Of a DNA stretch of 64,000 nucleotides, positions 46,466 through 57,849 are shown piece after piece (the first letter of the stretch is position 1; every line of letters begins with the position of its first letter). The translations under genes and the position numbers were made by a program. Below the pieces are notes generated by a model. That model saw only the letters and a list, made by a program, of their open reading frames with translations, was not told the origin of the DNA and did no database searches. Origin of the DNA: Diospyros lotus (Eukaryota; Streptophyta; Magnoliopsida; Ericales; Ebenaceae); assembly GCF_014633365.1 (NCBI RefSeq), contig NC_068341.1, positions 23,046,339 through 23,110,338 of the forward strand, written 5' to 3'.

Positions 46466-46872
46466 TACAAGATATAAGCTCTCTTTGGACCTTTTGTATT
46501 TTCATTTCCTTTTCCAATTTCCTTATTCATTCATTTTCCACAATATATATATATACACACATACATCTCATTAAATAAAACCCATATTTATACATGGACC
46601 AAGTGCATTTAAAAGCCCACTTCATATTAAGCCCATGGGATTATTTTAAACCCACCCACTTTCATTGGGCTTCAAACCCTTGGTCAAAGCCCAATTTATA
46701 ACACATATACATTAATTTACTCACATGTAATGACCCCACATATTATTTTCCACTAACTTCCCTCTTAAACCCCATATAAAATATTTTTGACATTCATCAA
46801 ATAAAGTTCACATACACACACACTATATCAAAATATAATTAACATTTATGAGCCACGCAATGGGTCGTTACA
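44553..46872 (-). repeat. 5' LTR of the Tekay-like chromovirus
   Basis: About 2.3 kb, the partner of 36590-38835, including (TA)n near 45278-45295 and a poly-C plus (CA)n stretch at 46437-46465. Its element-strand start is TGTAACGACCC. Confidence 0.85.
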
Positions 46873-47244
46873 GTCATGGTTTAGTATGATGAAATTATCA
46901 TTGAACTATCTTCCATTGATGCTGAATATGTAGCAGTTGAAAGTTGTTGAGCTCAAAACCTATGGATGAAACATCAATTAGCAGATTATGACATAAAACT
47001 TCAAAATATTCCAATAAAATATGACAATACAAGTGCAATAGCTTTAACCAAAAATCTCATATTTCATGCATGTACAAAACACATTGAGGTTAAACACCAT
47101 TTCATTAAGGATCATGTACAAAAAGGAGACATAAAACTGAAATTTGTAGACACAAATCATCAAATAGCGGACATATTCACAAAACCCCTCGATAGGCACA
47201 AATTTGAATATTTTAGAAGTGAACTAGGAATGATTGTGTCTTAA
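46873..47244 (+). pseudogene. Copia RNase H C-terminal fragment
   Basis: The plus strand reads (with a frame change and stops at the start) SSIDAEYVAVESC, then an open stretch MKHQLADYDIKLQNIPIKYDNTSAIALTKN...ACTKHIEVKHHFIKDHVQKGDIKLKFVDTNHQIADIFTKPL...FEYFRSELGMI, ending at a stop at 47244. This is the normal end of a copia polyprotein and belongs with the RT fragment at 36379. Confidence 0.88.
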
Positions 47245-47881
47245 CATGATATTTGTATGCTTGAATATGATTAATCTCAAGAATATATTTGTTTGAGGAA
47301 TTTTTTATTATATTTTTTCAAAAGTCAAGAAAACAAAAAGACAACAGTTTTGACTATGTTGACTTATTTCTTATTCCAAAATATCTAAATATGTTTTCAT
47401 ATATATGAATGATAAATATGATTATGCTTGGTAAATTTCTTTCATGGATTATATTGTTTTCATCTTTAATGTAATGAGGGATGTCATATAGTGAGACTCT
47501 ATGTATGAAAGCATGATTGTATGTTTAAGAGAAAGATTGTATATTTGAGAGTTAGGGCATCCAGATTCAATGGTCCTTAAATATGTTTTTGACAAAATAA
47601 TTTATTATATATGCTATTAGTATTTTTGAAAGGGGGAACATAAATCTTTTACTAAGGGGGAGTGTTAAAATTATCTTACTCAAAATTGTTATTTTACCAA
47701 ATTTCCCACCTTGTCTTATGGTAATTTTCTTTTTAAATTTATCATTTTTTTATTTATAACAAAAAATGAGAGATTTTTGGATGCTTCATAAAAATCTAGT
47801 CCATGCGTACAATCCTACCCTTCACTAATTTCAAGATTCCCATACAACTCACTTGTTGGATCACACGTCCCTTTCGTACAA

Positions 47882-47925
<44 letters not shown>

Positions 47926-48917
47926 TTAAATCTTAAGTAATGTATTCTGAGTCAATAGATCTTTCCACCATCAAGAAATTAATTTGAGAGTGATTGGATT
48001 GAATGGATTAAATTTAGGTATGAGCCAACTAATAATAATTGAAATAAATAGAAAAATAATTATAAATTAATTATATTTATTGTTAATTTTAAATAAAATT
48101 ATTATTAATTATTTTTTATATATGAGCAAACTGTTATTAATTTTTTGGGTAAAATTATTTTAAATTATTAAATTTCATGAAAAAACTATAATTTTTTTCT
48201 GATATAAATAAATCTATTATTAATTGTATGTATATCCATGAGAGATGTTTTTTATATGAACATAGTATTACTCGTGGATTAACTGTTAATCTATTATTAT
48301 TTTTTTTGAATATAAATTGTTATTAATTTTTCTTATTATTATTATAAAATATAAACCATTCATTATAGGCAATACTTTGCAAGCTAGCCTCACTCATATT
48401 CTTAAATCTTAATGTCACGTCTTCTTAAATGGTTTTAGATGAATTATTAAATAAATAATTATTTTGATTAGTTTTTTTTAATTTTAATTTTACAATCATC
48501 TTTTATTTTATCAAAATTTATTACAATTGCTTTAAGTCAATAACATTGCAAAATTTAGAAAATTGTTTTTCTTAATAAAATTCCATTTCTATGCAAATAT
48601 TACCTTGTTTCTACAAAAGTAATCCAACCCTAATGGAATAAATATTTTTTTAACTACAAAAGACATATCTTCATCTTCAAAATAAATCCATTTATCTTTG
48701 TCTTTTAACAAAAAATAAGATTTATTTTCTAAGATATATTCATTATCTTTATTTTTTAAAAGATAATATTTTAGTTATAAAAAAAGATTTTTTATATAAA
48801 TTTTCATTTTCAAAGATAGTTACAAATATTGGAAAATATTTTAAAATTTAAGTCAAATAATTATATTTTGTTATAAATCTCTCATTTTTTGTTATCATAA
48901 AGGGGGGGGGGGGGGCT
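47245..48917 (+). other. 3' untranslated region of the copia element with (ATT)n
   Basis: AT-rich, no ORF of note. It contains an AAGGGGGAG-like purine word near 47656 that resembles a second, internal polypurine tract, an (ATT)n microsatellite (47885-47926), and a G run (48902-48915) just before the 3' LTR. Confidence 0.6.
47885..47926. repeat. (ATT)n microsatellite
   Basis: About 13-14 uninterrupted ATT units. Confidence 0.95.
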
Positions 48918-50265
48918 TGATATATTTTGATAATGAAAAATAATTATATTTTGATGATGAAATTATTTTATTAATAGTTAGTGCTCCAAATTACTTTTAT
49001 ATGTTTTATTAAGTACCAAAATGAAAATAAATTTTATCAAACAAATCTAATGCCAAAATGTTGAGCCAACTTCCTCTATTTAATTAGTAATTAATTTTTG
49101 AAAATAAAAATAATATTTTGAATAAATATATAAATTGTAATATAGAATTATTTTAGATTAATTTATAAAATATTTTAAATAGTGTATGTATTTCCAAAAA
49201 TATTATTTTCACTAAAATTATTTTTCAAGTAATTTAAAAATGCATAGGAATTTATTAAAAAAAAAAATTCAAATGCTATAGTAACGATGAACAATAATGG
49301 TGAACAATAATTTCGACCGTTGTGAACATTACGATGAATAGTAAATTCGACTGTTGTGAACAGTAAATCCAGCCATTGTGAATAGTAAATTCAATCGTTT
49401 GTGAATAGTATGCTACAATTTATTTTGAATGTCTACAAATAGTGCCAAACTCATTTTGGCGATCGTTCAAATTGCATATATCATGCATCCAAAGCACCAC
49501 AAGTTTTGAATCACTCTCAAGCTAATTTCCAAACATTCCAAGGCTCTAGAAGCTTCATTGTTAATCCATCAAAGAGGCACAAGCCAAGAGGAGAAAGGCA
49601 TTTCAAGTCATTCTATAATTTCTCCATCAAAGGTCACAAATTTATATATTTATATTTCATTGCCTTTAATATTTGTACTCAATTGTTCTATTTATTTTTC
49701 TCTCACAAAGGCTTGACATTAATATTGTATTAAATTGTTATCAAGCCTTGTAATTATTTTGAGAGATTCTGTATCTAACAGATTTATCTATTAGAATTTA
49801 TTTTCTATATAATCTCTTGTATTTATCTAGCTTGTATAGCCAGAGGGCCCACATTGATTGTAGGAGGGTGTATTGCCTAGTTAGTTTGCTAGAAGGCTTA
49901 CATTACTTGTAGTGGAATTGTGATTCCTACCTTTTTGCTAGAGGGATTGTTTGTTTAAGTAAGAGCTTATAAATTCTTAACTTGTTGTTAGAGGGTCTAT
50001 TCAGAGAGATATGAGGATTATAGTAGATTGGTTGAAAAATTCTTAATGAGGAGTTAAAGGAATGGATTAGATTTGGTTTAAGGCAAATCACGATAAATTG
50101 CTTGTGTCTCTCTCTTGTTTTTGTTTTATTTATTGCACCAAGAAATTCCTTACTTTCTTCAGAATCTCATTTTTCACTAAAAAGAATTTCAAGTTCAATA
50201 AAATTTTTAAATAACCCAATTTACCCCCTCTTAGGTTGTGGTGCCATTCTTATACAATTATAACA
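48918..50265 (+). repeat. 3' LTR of the copia element
   Basis: 1348 bp from TGATATATTTTGATAATG to ATTATAACA, the partner of 15368-15437 plus 35162-36378. Compared with the 5' copy it has extra repeats of a CGT(T)TGTGAA(C/T)AGTA-like word at 49280-49410. Confidence 0.87.
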
Positions 50266-50284
50266 AATAAAATGACACTAATAA

Positions 50285-51970
50285 TGTGAGGACCCCTGTC
50301 TGGAGATCCTGAAAGCCTGTGAGCCCTAGACGGGACTCTCAAAAGAGAGAGATAAGACACCAAAAACCCCTAGCGAAACAACATGCAAAAGGAATAATAC
50401 ACTAGCACATGAAAAACATGGTATACACGTACATACAAAACCAAAAGGTCATAGGGTGGCAACATAAGGCACACCCTCTATCAAGACCTAGGCGCAAGAA
50501 TTATGACACTCAAAACAAGGCTAGCAATCCCTTGTACCCCAAAACTACAAAAACATCCCCATGACCAACTGTTGGGACAACCCTATATATCCAGCTACCC
50601 AATCACTCAGACGATGCTGCCCTCACCTTCGGTGAGTCACAAGACTTAACAAGCAAGCAAAAGAATAATAGTAATGCTAGGTATAAAACTCCCACGCTGA
50701 TAACCACCCACAACATGTCGTGCAATAAATTAAAATGTCACACCATACCATGCACCAAGGTATTCAGTTCTCAGCATAAATATAACAGTGCACATAACAG
50801 TCCTTGGAGCCCACATAAGAAATGCATAAGTTGGCACCCAAGTCCTGGCCTACAAACCTACAATAGTCATGACCTGGCTAACATAATCCACCTAAGCCTA
50901 AGGTCCTCAACATAAGTCACATGTCGGAGTTCCCGAGTCATAGCTACCCGGAGCCGCGCTCCACTCATAGCTATCAAGGGTCAACTCCATACCACATCAT
51001 ACTACAGTCATGCAATGCAATAAATTATAATATATGTAATGGCGTAGTAAGCATCAACGTGATACATTAGCCCTCATAAGCTAGGTATCAGACCATGCTT
51101 CGCCCATATAGGAATACACACATTCAATGCAATGCCTGTGCACCTAGTCATTCTAAAATTTTTGTATCCAAGAAATCACAACTTATGTACCCCCTTCCCC
51201 CCCAATGATGCAAGCCCAATCCCATGCACTACAATGCCATGTAGTATGTCATATAATGGAAGAGTTGGTTGACAATGACCAGGCATGGGTCGACAATCTG
51301 TGACTAAGAACAACCGGTCGACAACCTTCTTCCTGCCAATGGACAATTTGCTCCATCATCTTTGAATGATCGATACTTGCCTCACTGCTCGACAGCTCTT
51401 GTCCCTTGATATAACTTCTTACACTCGAGGGACTCATAACTGTATCCCAACCTCTAGGAACATAGTCCCCAAATTGGTTCGACATCATTCCCAAGGGAAT
51501 AGGGACTATATAATACCCTGCAAGCATTTAACAAATAAAACCCCAAAAAATCTCTTATTTAATTTAATTTATACTAAATAAACCCATAATGCATATAAAT
51601 AGTACTTGGAATTGAATCGAATTAAGGGAGGGGGTGAAACTCATAAAGTGAAGGAAACCTACAAAGGAATTAAAGAGCTTACCTTTAAATAGTGGATTTT
51701 AGTGTTTTATTGCTCATACGTTGTTAAATTAATACACGCTGCAGATAATATAATTTTATCAAAAAATTATTAAAATCGCATTCTAAATTAAATTCCAACC
51801 TTACAGAATTACTAATATATTTTTCTCACTTACCCGATATCCTCAAACTCCAATTAAATTGAATTTTTCCCTAAATTTACCTCCAATTTTCCCTGTTGTT
51901 GTTCACCTTATTCTTCTTCGAATTTCCCTTTTTGTTACTGCCCTAAACACACTGAGATTAAGGCTTTAAA
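50285..51970 (-). repeat. Probable Tekay-type LTR sequence in minus orientation (left part)
   Basis: It starts TGTGAGGACCCC on the plus strand. The stretch GTGAGTCACAAGACTTAACAAGC (near 50631) resembles the LTR of the Tekay-like element at 36940-36960, and the region has the same non-coding character. No gene is supported. It may be the left part of the LTR whose other end is at 61561, separated by the derivative at 52000-60410, but the ends were not matched. Confidence 0.45.
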
Positions 51971-52155
51971 ATGCAAAAAGTTGGGTAGTTGAGCATTGGT
52001 TGCGGGCGCGAGCGAGGGTGCGCGGGCTCAGGCGGGCGCGCGCAGCCAGCGACTAGTGGACCGCGGGGGCCCTGGGCGTGCCAGTAGGACCTACCGGCCA
52101 ATTTTTTTGAAAAATTTGGAAATTGGGGGTTTTTTTTAGGGCATTTCTTAATTGA

Positions 52156-55100
52156 TTGGGGATATGGTCAAGCATGTATAAGGGAATGGATTTGTTCCCT
52201 TACAGGTGGTGTGATAAGGGTTGTGTGCTTGAGATAGAGTGAGCTAAGGTGGAAATTAGCTCGAAGCTCAAGGAAAGGAGTCATCGACGGGATGTGTGAC
52301 GAGATCCAAGAAAGGGAATAAGATAATGTTTCTTCCAGTGAGGCTCTAGGTGGAGCGAGCATGTGAAGCATATGCCTATCATGACTAGGCTAGGCATGAT
52401 GTTGGTAGCTTGTAGAAAGACTCCGAGGGGAGTCGGGCGTGAGTGATGCATGAGGGATACATATGGTGCCATGTGATTGTATCGCTATGGCGATCCCAGA
52501 GGGGATATGCCTAAGGTATGAGTGAACCTTAGTTGGGTTCATGATGAATCAAGATCTATCCTAAGGAAGGATAGGCGGGTGGCAAATGGACCCTAGCTGG
52601 TATTGGTATGAGATGAAAAATCCTTAGAGTCGAGTTGGAATCCAGGGGAATCTGGATTGGGGATAAAAGAGTTGGGCATGTGTTGATATGCGTGTGGGAG
52701 CCATCGAATTAGAAGTCTTGGTTATGAAGGGCCAAGTGACCGTTCATGTGAATGATGGATGAGGGGCCAATTAAACTCTCATTATGATGGTTGGGGTCGG
52801 GTGGGGACACGTAAGGTCGGGAGATGAGAGCTGAATAGACCCTCATTGTGATGCTTGGGGGTCTGGAATGATGCCTAAGGTCACATGATCCTTGTTGGGG
52901 AGATGAGGAGGTCACTCAAGGATGGGTATGAACGGTATGGGAGCCGAGGGCGATGAGTGTGTGGCAATAGGACATCCATGGGCTATGCTCACACAAGAAA
53001 TGCCAACTTTGGATGCCGAGTTGGCAGGGGCATTGTGAGTGATGTGGAGGCCCCGGGTTTGTAATTCTAAGTCCGGGTTTGTAATTCTAAGTCATGGAAG
53101 CCGAGTAAGGCGTGCTGGAAGGCTGAGCTGGGCGTAGTGACTGAATGCATTCATGGGTATGCAAAGAGAGACAAGAGGTCTCGATTTACCTGGAGGGTAA
53201 TGGTAGGTGCTCTATGGTTATGGGTGCCGGAGCTTGAGGTAGGCTCAGCATGTCGATTGTAAATTGAGAGATCGTTGATAATCAAGCTCTAGGATGAGCT
53301 GGGTGGTGAAATGAATCCAATGGACTTGGATCCATGGTTATGGAAAGTTGGAACTTTCAAATGTTGGTTGGAAGCCAGGAGGTAGGATCTCGTGGGGTAA
53401 GATCATGAGGCTTCAAGGGGTGGAGTGATTTGAGATTCTCTTAGGTTGTAAGAGATGTAAATTCTTAAGGAGCGAGGCTCATGATGTGAGCTTGAGATTG
53501 TTTTGGTTAAGGGTGGTGGAACCATTGTATCTCGCGGAGGCTCTATAGTAGCATAATGCTACAGGTGCAAGGTTTGCAGTGACGAATTTGATGCTATGGA
53601 CCAAGTGGTAGAGGACTAATGTGTTGGCTCGCGGTTAGGGCAGGTGGCTCATTGGTCTAAGCAACATAGTAAACTATAGGTGACGATCAAATGCCGAAGA
53701 TCTGGAGCAACACCTTAGGAATTTGTTCAGGTGAGACCGATAGTCTTCTACAAGGGATAGGATAGCTAGAGTAGTCCTAAGGAGGAATCACGAAACGCGG
53801 TAATGTTCCGATAGATTAGTTGCTGAGTAAGAAGCTTGGTGGGGATAATGGCTACGAACGTGGTGGGGTAGCCACGCAGGGTTCGATATCAGAGGTGGGA
53901 CTGGAAGGCTTGGAGTCATACTACGGGTGTAAAGCAAATCAGTGATGGACCTGAGCCATGCTATTGGGAACTGGTGTTGGGCCTCGATGTACTAGCAAAA
54001 AGGGAAACACAGTCATAAGGACTAAAGGTTGGCTCACCGAAAGTATAGGGCGACACAGTGATTGTGCGGATGGTCAGGGGCCGAATATCCGTGGCTTGCA
54101 TGGTAGGGGTGATGAAAGCTGTGGTTAGTCCCATAACTTAGCTGTGAGTAATGAGAGATGTTAGGGCGTTGCACCCAAGTAGGGGTTAAGCCCTTTGTTT
54201 GGAAAAGCGGTGACGAATCGGTTTGGAGAATGTTCAAGTGTGGTAGCGTCTCAAGATGTTTGAGAAAGAACCTGTGGAAAAGAAATGGGTTTAGCATAGG
54301 AATAACGCTACAGTTGATTCCTACTAGTGACGGGTTTAATGCTAGGGACCATTGGATACAGATGGTTAGTTCACATGAGGGACTGCAACCCTCTATGTGG
54401 AGTAACTAGTATGTAGTGGAGATGGTTAGACGTCGAAGAGCTAGGGTGTGTTGTAGGTTATGCCTAGGCTAGACCTAAATTTTCGTGAGGGTTGAAGTAT
54501 TGTGGTAGTGCATTTATTTGTCATGGCAGTTAGAAAGGTTGTGAATCGATTAGGTGGCATCTTGTGGTGTGATAACAAGATGTGTGGCGATGCTCCCTGC
54601 TAAAGGATGCTAATGCGGTTGTGGTCAAATTTGATCGAAGTTAATCGGGTAAATTGAGATGATGGACCCAATGTGACCTGGTGGTAATGCGGGAAGATGG
54701 GTTGATTGGTGGAGTCGGTAATTGGCTCCAGAATGTTACGTAAGTGCCGTGGAGGGCAAGACTTACGAGAGGGAAGCCAACCATGAGATGAGAATGCTGA
54801 AGCGTGCAAGTAAAGGGATCTCAAATCCTGTGATGTGAGTTGTGGCAGGCTGAACACGTGGCTAAGGCACGATTTGAAGTCCATGAAGGCTCGCAATTGC
54901 ACAGTCTCGTGTTAGTTCTGATGGTGTCGATGCGAAAATAAGGAAGTATCCTCATGTAGCATTGGATGGGTTTCTAGTGGATGACACATGATCAGTTGCT
55001 AGGTGGTAGCACCTGATGGCAATGATGGGAGAGTGACCCTCAAGGACTGTGATGTAAAGCCTTGTTGATTGCCGTGTATGCCTTTAATATAAAGGTTCAG

Positions 55101-57849
55101 TAGGTCTTGGTGGCTAGACCAGGCGGATTTTGAGAAAGAGATCTAAGATTATAGAATATGGTTGGTTGGGGGCAGAATTGTGCCGCTTAAAAGAGTGTTG
55201 CTCTGAATCGAGGGCTATAGATAGTAGTGTTGAAATGTGGTCTGGGTAGAACTTGAGATGTTCTCCCAAGAAAGGTTGAGCATGGGGCAACAACGCTGGA
55301 TACACTTCCTAATGCACTACAAATCTAACATGATGGATCACCTGGGAGAAAGCCAGCGTGATGGCAAGTGCCTGAGTAGGAAGATAAGCCCTATGGCATT
55401 GAGTGGAAGTGTGAGTTCCACAGGAATGGAAGGGGTGATTTCCAGTGGGTGGAGCTTAAATTGAAATGATAGTCGATGATGGCAAGAGTAGTGCCTGGAG
55501 AAAGGTCGTATTGGTTATGAGCTAGGCTATCCAGCTAAAGCTAATCGAGTTTGTTAGATGAAAGTTGAGGGCAAATTTAAGATGTCGCCAATGTGTGACG
55601 AGAGCTCGAAGGAAAAGCTTATGGGACGAGATTAGTTCCCAGGAATGGTGTTTAGGTGATGAAATCACCTAATAGCTGTGAGTGATATAGCTAGGGGGAT
55701 GCCTTGGTGTGTGGGCAATTGATGAGATGTAACCTCATAGTTAGAGGTTAATGGGTGTGAAAGAAAGCAGCCAGTGGAGCCAATTAGTGATCGACTGGGG
55801 GTAGCCAGTGGTGATCGAAGGCGCTGACTGGTGATAGTAGCAGTAGCGAGCAGCAGCTGGCCATGGTCGTGTGGTGTCGTGAGAGTAGTCGGTCAGTGGC
55901 GTAGGTGGCTCTAGAGTCATGATTGCGGCTGGATGTGGCGCTAAGAAATGGTAGGAAGTCATCCTAGCCAATGATAGTGGCATTAGAGCCAATGTGGTCA
56001 CTTACTGAGTGATGTGAGTTGATTGAAGCAAAAGGTATAAGAAAGTCTGGGAGAAGCCAGAGTCTCTCAGGGAATTAACTAGCTGCTATAAGGATAGCAA
56101 AGTGATATGGGAAAGGCTAACCCAAGAGTGGGGTCATGCTGGTTGCGATGACCAGTGAGATTCAAGGAGCAACGAGTCTTTTGAGATGACATGGTGATGT
56201 CATTGTCGCTGTCAGGGAAATGATGTTGTCAAGGAGGTCAAAGGTAACCATTGTGCATGGTAGGACTTTGAAGCCAAGTGATATTGTGGGCTGAGAAGGA
56301 AGTCAAGTATGAATGGCCATGAAGGTTGGTGCCTATTAGAGTTAAGATGCAGCGACCATGGAAGGAAATTTGTTGTTGTCATGGTATTTTCCTTATCAAG
56401 GAGGACAAAGGGAACCATTATGCATGGTTTAAATCAAGTGTCTATTTGCCAATTGAGAATGAACCTGATTAAGATGGCCAAAAAGTTTCATGCCTCTAGA
56501 ATAAGGGCTCTGTCGTGAAATTGTGGGATTTGAAAAGTCCAAATGAAATTGAAGCTGGGCGAGTGAATTTGGCTAGAAGATCGTTACAAGGGTGGGGGTG
56601 TAACCATGTTAGCTTGTTATGGTATGGGACCAAAGGCACAAGTCATCCTATAGGTGCGATGCATTAAGTGATTGTGCAGATGGTAATGAGCCGATCACTT
56701 GTACCACACACTGTGGGTGATGACGAGGGCTGGTTAATGGTTCCGCGCCCTTAAGCACAATGGTAGGATCCCTGACTCGTTGTAGGGTTATCAGCCAAGG
56801 TAAGGCCTAGCATAGGACATGATGGTGAAAGCTGAAATTGGGTGAAGAATTGAAAGGGTGTTGCTCAATGAAGAGTTCTTTGGTATGGGTATGAGACCTC
56901 TACTAGTGAGTAGTATCGGCCAATAAGAAAGGCCTAAGTATCTCTGTGTGCTTATGTGAAGAACTCCTGGTTGGGAGAAGGTTGTGGCCCAATCATGGTT
57001 AAGCTCGAGGTGAAAAATGTAAGGGTACGTGCATCGCCAAACTCGAGGTGGACTTGGGTAGTGCACGATGGTTGGAATGTGAAATAGCTAGGCATGGTGT
57101 TGGGTATGTTGACTACGCTTAATTATATCGATAAATGAAGATCGACTGGTCAAAGGTAGTAGACTATGTATAGAATGGTCAAATTTGCCTGGATGGGCCA
57201 AATGGTTGCTTCCCATGTAGTGTTAGCATAGTTAGTAGATTGGTAATGAGAAGTTGCCATGAAGATCTACTCAAGCTATACATGCATGTGACTAATGGCG
57301 ATATGCCATGGTGGAATGGGGGTCAGAGTGTCTTGTGGGCACTAGAAGTGACATTGCGGCAGATGATCAGTGTTAAAACGTTGCTGGTGGGACCAACGTA
57401 AAATTGTGGCCATATGTGATTGGCGATGGGGAAACGTTGCCGTGTGTGATCGGCATAAAATCGTGGTAGACTGATCAGTGATACAATGTTAGTGCGTGTT
57501 TATTTCGGTTGATGGAAAATGGGAAGTGGAATGCGAAACGATGCTTCAAGGCAAAGGAAAGCCATTAGAAGATGGACATCGTTATAGTAAGCATGACCAG
57601 CGACCAATGGTGTGGTTTGGCGGGAGGCCAAAGCGGTATTTGGTTAATGAATGTCCTCGAGAGTCAGAGGACCAAAAGCCTAATCGAAGCCTTGAGGTGG
57701 GTATAGCCCAAGGTAAAGGTGAGAAATGGTTAGGCTATGAGATTCTCGAGCATGGAAATTTGGCATGTAGCCCGAGAATGTGATTGTCTTGGGCAAGAGA
57801 GTATGGTAAAGTGAATTTTGAGGGCGTAATTTTTTTAAGGGGGGTGAAA
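52156..57849 (+). other. ORF-less interior of the LARD-like element with diverged internal repeats
   Basis: Only short meaningless frames occur. G-rich, T-moderate plus strand, clearly unlike the AT-rich neighbours. Several phrases recur in diverged form: TATGGACCAAGTGG (53596) with TAGGGACCATTGG (54343), each preceded by a GCTACAG word; GTGATTGTGCGGATGG (54058) with GTGATTGTGCAGATGG (56671); and AAGGAGG(T/A)(C)AAAGG(T/G)AACCATT (56229 and 56400). These suggest old duplications. No homology to known proteins was recognised. Confidence 0.6.
57833..57849 (+). other. Polypurine tract of the LARD-like element
   Basis: TTTTTTAAGGGGGGTGAAA immediately precedes the LTR start TGTAACACTC. Confidence 0.7.

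Larger units (their letters stand above)
36590..46872 (-). mobile_element. Tekay-like chromovirus (Ty3/gypsy) inserted in the copia element
   Basis: A minus-strand element with LTRs at about 36590-38835 and 44553-46872. Both end GGGTCGTTACA on the plus strand. A Met-tRNA primer site (44538-44552), gag, protease, RT, RNase H, integrase and a chromodomain region lie between. The left LTR lacks its first bases compared with the right one, and the flanking copia gene has also lost sequence there, so a deletion crossed this edge. It carries a hAT element at 39791-40585. The Tekay assignment is inferred from LTR length, ends and the C-terminal region. Confidence 0.88.
15368..50265 (+). mobile_element. 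SIRE-like Ty1/copia element, internally deleted and doubly interrupted
   Basis: The LTR copies start TGATATA..TTTTGATAATG at 15368 and at 48918. The 5' LTR is split by the TAT element (15438-35161). The interior keeps only a fragment of RT and the end of RNase H, separated by a Tekay-like chromovirus (about 36590-46872). A purine run (about 48899-48915) precedes the 3' LTR. Sequences flanking the two outer ends (ATCTT left, AATAA right) do not match, so no target duplication was found. The lineage is inferred from the LTR start, the G-rich tract and the RNase H sequence. Confidence 0.8.
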
